Of a DNA stretch of 6,865 nt, positions 6,555 through 6,865 are shown in pieces. Under the pieces are notes generated by a model. It ran no database searches and was not told the DNA's origin. It saw only the letters and a list, made by a program, of their open reading frames with translations. The DNA is from Rhodothermales bacterium (GTDB lineage: Bacteria; Bacteroidota; Rhodothermia; Rhodothermales; UBA10348), in the NCBI GenBank assembly GCA_030833605.1, contig JAURGV010000129.1, positions 1 through 6,865 of the forward strand, in the 5' to 3' direction. Position numbers and translations under genes: made by a program. The first letter of the stretch is position 1, and every line of letters begins with the position of its first letter.

Positions 6555-6865
6555 CGCGGGAAATCTCGTATTTGCCCATTTTGTTGTACAAATGGGAGCG
6601 TTGAATACCAATCGCATCGGCCGTACGGCTAATATTCCACTCGTTCTGCATCAATTTGTGTTCAATGAACAACTTCTCGGCGTTGTCACGGAAATCCGCA
6701 AATTGTTCAAACCGATCCATGAGACCCACTATGGGGTTCGCGTTCGATCCGCCGGGTAAAACGTATCGCTCCACATCAAGTCGAGTAATGCGGTCACCGT
6801 CGCTTAAAATGGTGAGGCGTTCGACCACATTGTGCAATTCCCGAACGTTTCCACGCCATTCAAAT
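6544..6865 (-). CDS. Sigma-54-dependent transcriptional activator, C-terminal part (5' end outside window)
   Basis: The last 106 residues of an NtrC-family activator are visible. The fragment opens with WRGNVRELHNVVERL (3-17), the GNVREL motif at the end of the AAA+ domain that contacts sigma-54 RNA polymerase. A linker follows, then a Fis-type helix-turn-helix at about 62-100 (IEHKLMQNEWNISRTADAIG, then IQRSHLYNKMGKYEI), which would bind an upstream activating sequence. The ATPase core and any receiver domain lie beyond position 6865, so whether it is a response regulator, and what it senses, cannot be told. The wording NISRTADAIGIQRSHLYNKM is typical of NtrC/NtrX-like regulators. Its stop codon TGA (6544-6546) falls inside the start of lolD, suggesting translational coupling. 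Confidence 0.93.
   Translation of the reverse strand, partial: FEWRGNVRELHNVVERLTILSDGDRITRLDVERYVLPGGSNANPIVGLMDRFEQFADFRDNAEKLFIEHKLMQNEWNISRTADAIGIQRSHLYNKMGKYEISRGDE

Noticed and set aside
1..6865. The two ABC ATPase genes (ftsE and lolD) as a large duplication or mobile unit
   Set aside because: Their similarity is limited to the usual ABC motifs and is explained by family paralogy; no terminal repeats, transposase or target duplication were seen.

Overview
All recognisable genes lie on the minus strand, so the window reads right to left. It is a dense bacterial housekeeping gene cluster with eight genes, two of them cut by the window edges. Most gene junctions are between an 11 nt overlap and about 50 nt; the largest ordinary gaps are 73 nt between pdxA and the methyltransferase gene and 107 nt between pdxH and nrnA. 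The gene set suggests a Gram-negative, outer-membrane bacterium: a LolD-type lipoprotein-release ATPase, an FtsE-type division ATPase, an NtrC-type sigma-54 activator, and the DXP-dependent vitamin B6 enzymes PdxA and PdxH. Together with mostly Shine-Dalgarno-poor starts and the two-domain NrnA, this would fit the Bacteroidota/Balneolota/Rhodothermota group, but that placement is an inference from gene style, not a proof.

Layout in the direction of transcription: (1) the C-terminal 106 residues of a sigma-54-dependent activator (6865 to 6544); (2) lolD, overlapping the activator gene by 11 nt; (3) pdxH; (4) a 107 nt gap holding a strong imperfect stem-loop; (5) nrnA, a DHH/DHHA1 phosphoesterase; (6) pepA, an M17 leucyl aminopeptidase; (7) pdxA; (8) a 73 nt gap filled mainly by four perfectly phased 15 bp repeats; (9) a class I SAM-dependent methyltransferase of unknown substrate; (10) ftsE, cut by the left edge, with ftsX expected just beyond it.

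Functionally, PdxA and PdxH are two steps of the same pathway to pyridoxal 5'-phosphate. NrnA and PepA are turnover enzymes, recycling nanoRNA/pAp and peptides. LolD and FtsE are related ABC ATPases that work in the cell envelope, and both appear here without an adjacent permease inside the window. The stem-loop after pdxH may split the cluster into two transcription units, activator-lolD-pdxH and nrnA-pepA-pdxA-methyltransferase-ftsE.

I did not find a novel defence, mobile or biosynthetic system. The least ordinary features are the A-B-B-A 15 bp tandem repeat between pdxA and the methyltransferase gene, which is open in the methyltransferase frame, and the stem-loop after pdxH. No tRNA, rRNA, CRISPR, insertion sequence or riboswitch was seen, and no stretch over 300 bases lacks a gene.
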